From Solirubrobacter soli DSM 22325 (GTDB lineage: Bacteria; Actinomycetota; Thermoleophilia; Solirubrobacterales; Solirubrobacteraceae), in the NCBI RefSeq assembly GCF_000423665.1, contig NZ_KE384071.1, forward strand, positions 62,001 to 126,000: a DNA stretch of 64,000 nucleotides, given 5' to 3'. Below are positions 61,258-64,000 of this stretch, piece after piece. The translations under genes and the position numbers were made by a program. The notes beneath the pieces were generated by a model that was not told the DNA's origin, made no database searches, and saw only the letters and a program-made list of their open reading frames with translations. Position 1 is the stretch's first letter; each line of letters opens with the position of its first letter.

Positions 61258-62665
61258 GCGGCAGTATGAGCACGAAACGGGCGCCTGTCGGTTCGCCGGG
61301 CCCCGGTTCCTCCTCCTGCAGCTTCAGCTCGCCGTTCATCCGGCGCGCGAGCTCGGCGCCGATCGCCAGCCCGAGCCCGAAGCCCGGGGCGGTCGTGTGC
61401 TCGCCGCGCTGGAAGCGCTCGAAGATCGCGGCGCGCTCCTGCTGCGGGATGCCGTCGCCGCCGTCGAGGACGCGCACCTGGACGTGGCCGTTGACCTGCT
61501 CGGCGCGCACCTCGACGGGCGCGTCGGGCGCGTAGCGGACCGCGTTGTCGATCAGCAGGCGCACGATGCGGGCGACGCCCTCGGGATCGCCCTGCGCCCA
61601 GCACTCGTCGTCGGGCTCGATCCACCGGGGTTGCGCGAACTCGGCGGCCACGGCCCGGGAGAGCTCGCCGAGCTCGATCGGCTCGCTGCGCAAGGGGGCG
61701 CCGGCGTCCAGCCGCGAGAGGTCGAGCAGGCCCTTGCTCAGGCCGCTCAGCCGTTGCGCCTGCATGAGCGCTTGTCTGACGTCCGCCTTGATGCGCTCGG
61801 GATCGGTCTCGTCGACGGTCAGCTCGAGCAGGTTCTGGAGGCTGGTCAGCGGTGTCCGGAGCTCGTGCGAGGCGGTGGCGACGAACATCCGTCGCGCGTC
61901 CTCCTGCTGCGCGAGTCGCTGCTGCAGGCCGGCGAACGCTCTCGCCAGCTCGCCCAGCTCGTCGCGGGCGGTGTCGACCTCGGCGGGCGCGAGGACCGGG
62001 TCGGCGGCGAGCATCGCGTCGCTCAGGCCCCGGAGCCTGCGCAGCATGCGCCCGGAGAGCGCGAAGCCGGCGATGAGCGCGAGCGCGAGGCCGGCGAGCG
62101 CGGCGCCCGCGAAGGCGTCGGCGACGACCGAGTAGGTGCGGCCGACGTCGCCGAGGTGGCGGCGCAGGGTGAGCGCGGCGGGCTTGTCGTCGAAGCGCAG
62201 CGGGATCGCGGCCTGGGCGACGCCGTGGTGGATGTCGCGCACGTCGCGGCGGGTGGTGAGCGCTTTGTGGGCGTCGGCGAGGCTGCCGCGGACGTCGGGG
62301 TCGGTCTCCGCCCGGACGCCGTTGGCGTCGACGAGGACGATCTGGGCGCCGGTCGCTCGTGCCAGCGCGCGCATCAGCCGCGCCGGGTTGGTGTGGGGCG
62401 GGAGGCGCTCGAAGCCGGGTCTCGCCGCTTCCGCGCGGAGGATCAGCGAGCGGGCGGCGTCGTCTCTGAGCCGGGCCTCCAGCGGCGGGAGGAGCGCGAG
62501 CGCGGCGACGGCCAGCGTCGTCGCCGCGGTCGCGAAGAGCGCGAGCACGAGCCGGGCGCGCAGCCCCACGCCGCCCCGTGGCAGCACGGCGCGGGAGCGA
62601 GCCGCCAGGCGAGCTCCCGCCGGAGCACGCGAGCGCGCAGCGCGAGTCGTGCGTCGCATCCTCAC
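61250..62665 (-). CDS. Membrane sensor histidine kinase (second system)
   Basis: The protein has 471 residues. A very Arg/Ala-rich N-terminus of about 38 residues precedes helix 1 (LVLALFATAATTLAVAAL). A sensor region of about 110 residues and helix 2 (AGAALAGLALALIAGFAL) follow. Then come HAMP, HisKA with phospho-His267 (ATASHELRTPLT) and HATPase (LIDNAVRYAP, GFGLGLAIGAE). It is a paralogue of the kinase at 54687-56201. It overlaps its regulator by 4 bases upstream and the P450 by 8 bases downstream. Confidence 0.93.
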   Translation of the reverse strand: MRMRRTTRAARSRAPAGARLAARSRAVLPRGGVGLRARLVLALFATAATTLAVAALALLPPLEARLRDDAARSLILRAEAARPGFERLPPHTNPARLMRALARATGAQIVLVDANGVRAETDPDVRGSLADAHKALTTRRDVRDIHHGVAQAAIPLRFDDKPAALTLRRHLGDVGRTYSVVADAFAGAALAGLALALIAGFALSGRMLRRLRGLSDAMLAADPVLAPAEVDTARDELGELARAFAGLQQRLAQQEDARRMFVATASHELRTPLTSLQNLLELTVDETDPERIKADVRQALMQAQRLSGLSKGLLDLSRLDAGAPLRSEPIELGELSRAVAAEFAQPRWIEPDDECWAQGDPEGVARIVRLLIDNAVRYAPDAPVEVRAEQVNGHVQVRVLDGGDGIPQQERAAIFERFQRGEHTTAPGFGLGLAIGAELARRMNGELKLQEEEPGPGEPTGARFVLILPHA

Positions 62666-63351
62666 GCGGCGAGTCGGTATCCCGCTCCTCGCACGGTCAG
62701 GATCAGCTCGGGCTTCTCGGGCGCGTGCTCGAGCTTCTCGCGCAGGTGGCGGACGTGCACGTCGATCCCCCGCGGGTCGCGGAACGCGCTGTCCCCCCAG
62801 ATCGCCCGCATCAGCTCCTGCCGGTTCAGCAGGCGTCCCGGCGCGGCCATCAGCGCGGCGATCACCTCGAACTCGCTGAACGTCAGGCTGACCGGCTCGC
62901 CGTTGCGCTTGAGCTCGCGGGCGCCGCGGTCCAGTGAGAGCGGGCCGGACTGGAGCACGTCGTTCGCTCGCGGGCCCGCCCGTCTCAGGACGGCGCGGAT
63001 GCGGCTCCGCAGCTCCGCCAGCCCGACCGGCTTGCCGACGTAGTCGTCCGCGCCCGCCTCCAGGCCGAGCACGGTGTCCGCCTCGGAGTCGAGCGCGGTG
63101 AGCATGATGATCGGGACCGTGTTGTGCCGGTTGCGCAGCGTGCGGCAGACCTCGTAGCCGTCCGGCCCGGGGCCGAGCGCCGCGTCGAGCAGGACCACGT
63201 CGAAGCGGTCCGTCGTCGCCCGGTCGATCGCGGTCCTGCCGTCAGCGACCGCGAACGTGGCGTGTCCTTCCCGCTGAAACGAGCGGGTGAGCGTTTCGCG
63301 CAGCGTCGACTCGTCGTCGACGATGAGGATCGAGAGCGAGCCTTCTTGCAT
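62662..63351 (-). CDS. OmpR/PhoB-type response regulator (second system)
   Basis: The protein has 229 residues. The receiver has Asp12-Asp13, phosphoacceptor Asp56 (FDVVLLDAAL) and Lys in YVGKPVGLAEL. The winged helix carries LTFSEFEVIAAL, NRQELMRAIWGDSAFRD and VRHLREKLE. The DNA-contact part is almost the same as in the regulator at 53992, so the two may share binding sites. The first 110 bases are also inside the open frame of the upstream membrane-protein gene. The receiver starts at residue 7, so a later start is not possible. Confidence 0.95.
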   Translation of the reverse strand: MQEGSLSILIVDDESTLRETLTRSFQREGHATFAVADGRTAIDRATTDRFDVVLLDAALGPGPDGYEVCRTLRNRHNTVPIIMLTALDSEADTVLGLEAGADDYVGKPVGLAELRSRIRAVLRRAGPRANDVLQSGPLSLDRGARELKRNGEPVSLTFSEFEVIAALMAAPGRLLNRQELMRAIWGDSAFRDPRGIDVHVRHLREKLEHAPEKPELILTVRGAGYRLAA

Positions 63352-64000
63352 TGGTCTTGTGGGTACCGGCGCGCGCTGAGGCGGGGATGAGCGCGAACAA
63401 TGTCCCGGGCTTCTGTTGCGCTTGGCGACTGACGTCTTTTCCGTGTTTCACGGCCCAGCGGGCGGCCTGCCCGCAGCCGCTGCGCCAGGTGTGCGGCCCG
63501 CACGGCCCGGCGACCAGCACGTAGCCGACCTCGTCGTTTCGCACGTCCTTGCGCAGCGTCCTGAGCGGCGTCAGGGGCTTCCCGAGCTGCGTGCCGAGCA
63601 TGAGGATGGGCCGGTCGTCGCGCTCGATGAGCGGGGCGGCCTTGGCCGCGGTCGCCGACGCGAGCTCGTACCGCGTGCGCTGATGGCGCTTCAAGAAGGC
63701 GGACAGGTGGGTGGCTTCGGTGGGCGTCAACGAGCCGAGATGCCCGGAGTCCGACGCGTCCAGGCGCACCACCCGCACGGCCTGCACAGCGGGTGGGGCC
63801 AGCAACGCCGCCAGCAGCAGCGCGCCGACGGCCTTGCGCTGGGTCAGGGAGACGATGCCGGCGCCGAGCGCGAGCGCCACGGGCGGAGCGAGCACGTCCA
63901 CGTACCGGACCTTCAGGTCAGGCATGAACGACAGCACCGCCACCCCGGTGGCGAGCCACGCCGCGACGAACAACGCACCCGCCCTGGCGCGCCGGTCCGC
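63242..64000 (-). CDS. C-terminal part of a polytopic membrane protein (GT-C-like), start outside window
   Basis: The frame is open from the window edge. The first 80 visible residues contain membrane helices (LFVAAWLATGVAVLSF, VLAPPVALALGAGIVSL, LLLAALLAPPAVQAV), then a soluble region with DRPILMLGTQLGKPLTPL and two Cys. This is the pattern of the C-terminus of GT39-like proteins such as the one at 56146. The frame continues through the ribosome-site region and 110 bases into the response-regulator gene before a stop. The last 45 residues are basic and low-quality, which suggests that the original stop was lost or lies beyond a frameshift. Confidence 0.65.
   Translation of the reverse strand, partial: ADRRARAGALFVAAWLATGVAVLSFMPDLKVRYVDVLAPPVALALGAGIVSLTQRKAVGALLLAALLAPPAVQAVRVVRLDASDSGHLGSLTPTEATHLSAFLKRHQRTRYELASATAAKAAPLIERDDRPILMLGTQLGKPLTPLRTLRKDVRNDEVGYVLVAGPCGPHTWRSGCGQAARWAVKHGKDVSRQAQQKPGTLFALIPASARAGTHKTNARRLALDPHRRRRVDAARNAHPLVSAGRTRHVRGR

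Overview
The window is a high-GC, gene-dense chromosomal segment. The organism is inferred to be an actinobacterium of the Solirubrobacterales (Thermoleophilia) type. The reasons are the base composition, frequent GTG/TTG starts, a DUF6458 membrane protein, a primary sigma factor with a short N-terminus, several secreted PQQ-type sugar dehydrogenases with PKD/LamG tails, and a c-di-AMP (ydaO-type) leader in front of an NlpC/P60-like wall hydrolase. No rRNA, tRNA, CRISPR array, insertion sequence or prophage was recognised. No gap between genes exceeds about 230 bases.

Layout. 1-7.4 kb: tail of a probable cell-wall protein; a transmembrane Ser/Thr kinase with a Gly/Ser/Thr-repeat exterior; a NarL-type regulator; an ArsA-like ATPase; an AAA ATPase; an unrecognised 410-residue protein; an HxlR regulator. 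7.5-14.6 kb: AIM24 protein, secreted M28 peptidase, PilT, a MarR/SnoaL-like divergent pair, the primary sigma factor, and a MerR-DICT regulator. 14.6-26.5 kb: an NmrA-like reductase with a coupled unknown protein; an esterase, GlpX and membrane-protein operon; a Tag glycosylase, RibD-like reductase, RTX-like secreted protein and SDR series; then lon and an ABC exporter. 26.5-34.7 kb: two giant secreted sugar-dehydrogenase-like proteins, a repeat-stalk secreted protein and a fructosamine-kinase-like protein. 34.8-43.2 kb: pseudouridine catabolism (psuG, psuK) with a small tyrosine phosphatase, PadR, an AarF/UbiB kinase, ArsR, an EamA transporter, a metallopeptidase, acyl-CoA dehydrogenase and DUF6458. 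43.2-52.2 kb: the riboswitch-controlled NlpC/P60 protein, a PLP aldolase, a cupin plus lactone oxidase, a rhodanese, a second tandem pair of sugar dehydrogenases, and DUF2252. 52.4-64 kb: a UDP-galactopyranose-mutase-like flavoprotein and two paralogous OmpR-type two-component systems. The second system heads a compact minus-strand operon containing a shortened P450 without the ExxR motif, a CxH/CxxC helical protein and two polytopic GT-C-like membrane proteins.

Genes working together. Many same-strand neighbours overlap by 4 bases (ATGA/GTGA), which implies translational coupling: hydrolase-glpX-membrane protein, lon-ABC exporter, psuK-phosphatase, the two RR-HK pairs, the two glycosyltransferases, cupin-lactone oxidase and the sGDH pair. 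Four convergent pairs share one CTAG as both stop codons. Several genes have a TANNNT -10-like hexamer 6-10 bases before the start codon, suggesting leaderless transcripts. Some divergent pairs have overlapping -10 elements. The most unusual parts are the P450-containing operon at 56.1-63.4 kb, the (S/T)RPAA repeat in front of a signal peptide at 48.9 kb, and small regulator/operator modules (MarR, PadR, HxlR) whose palindromes cover start codons or promoter hexamers.
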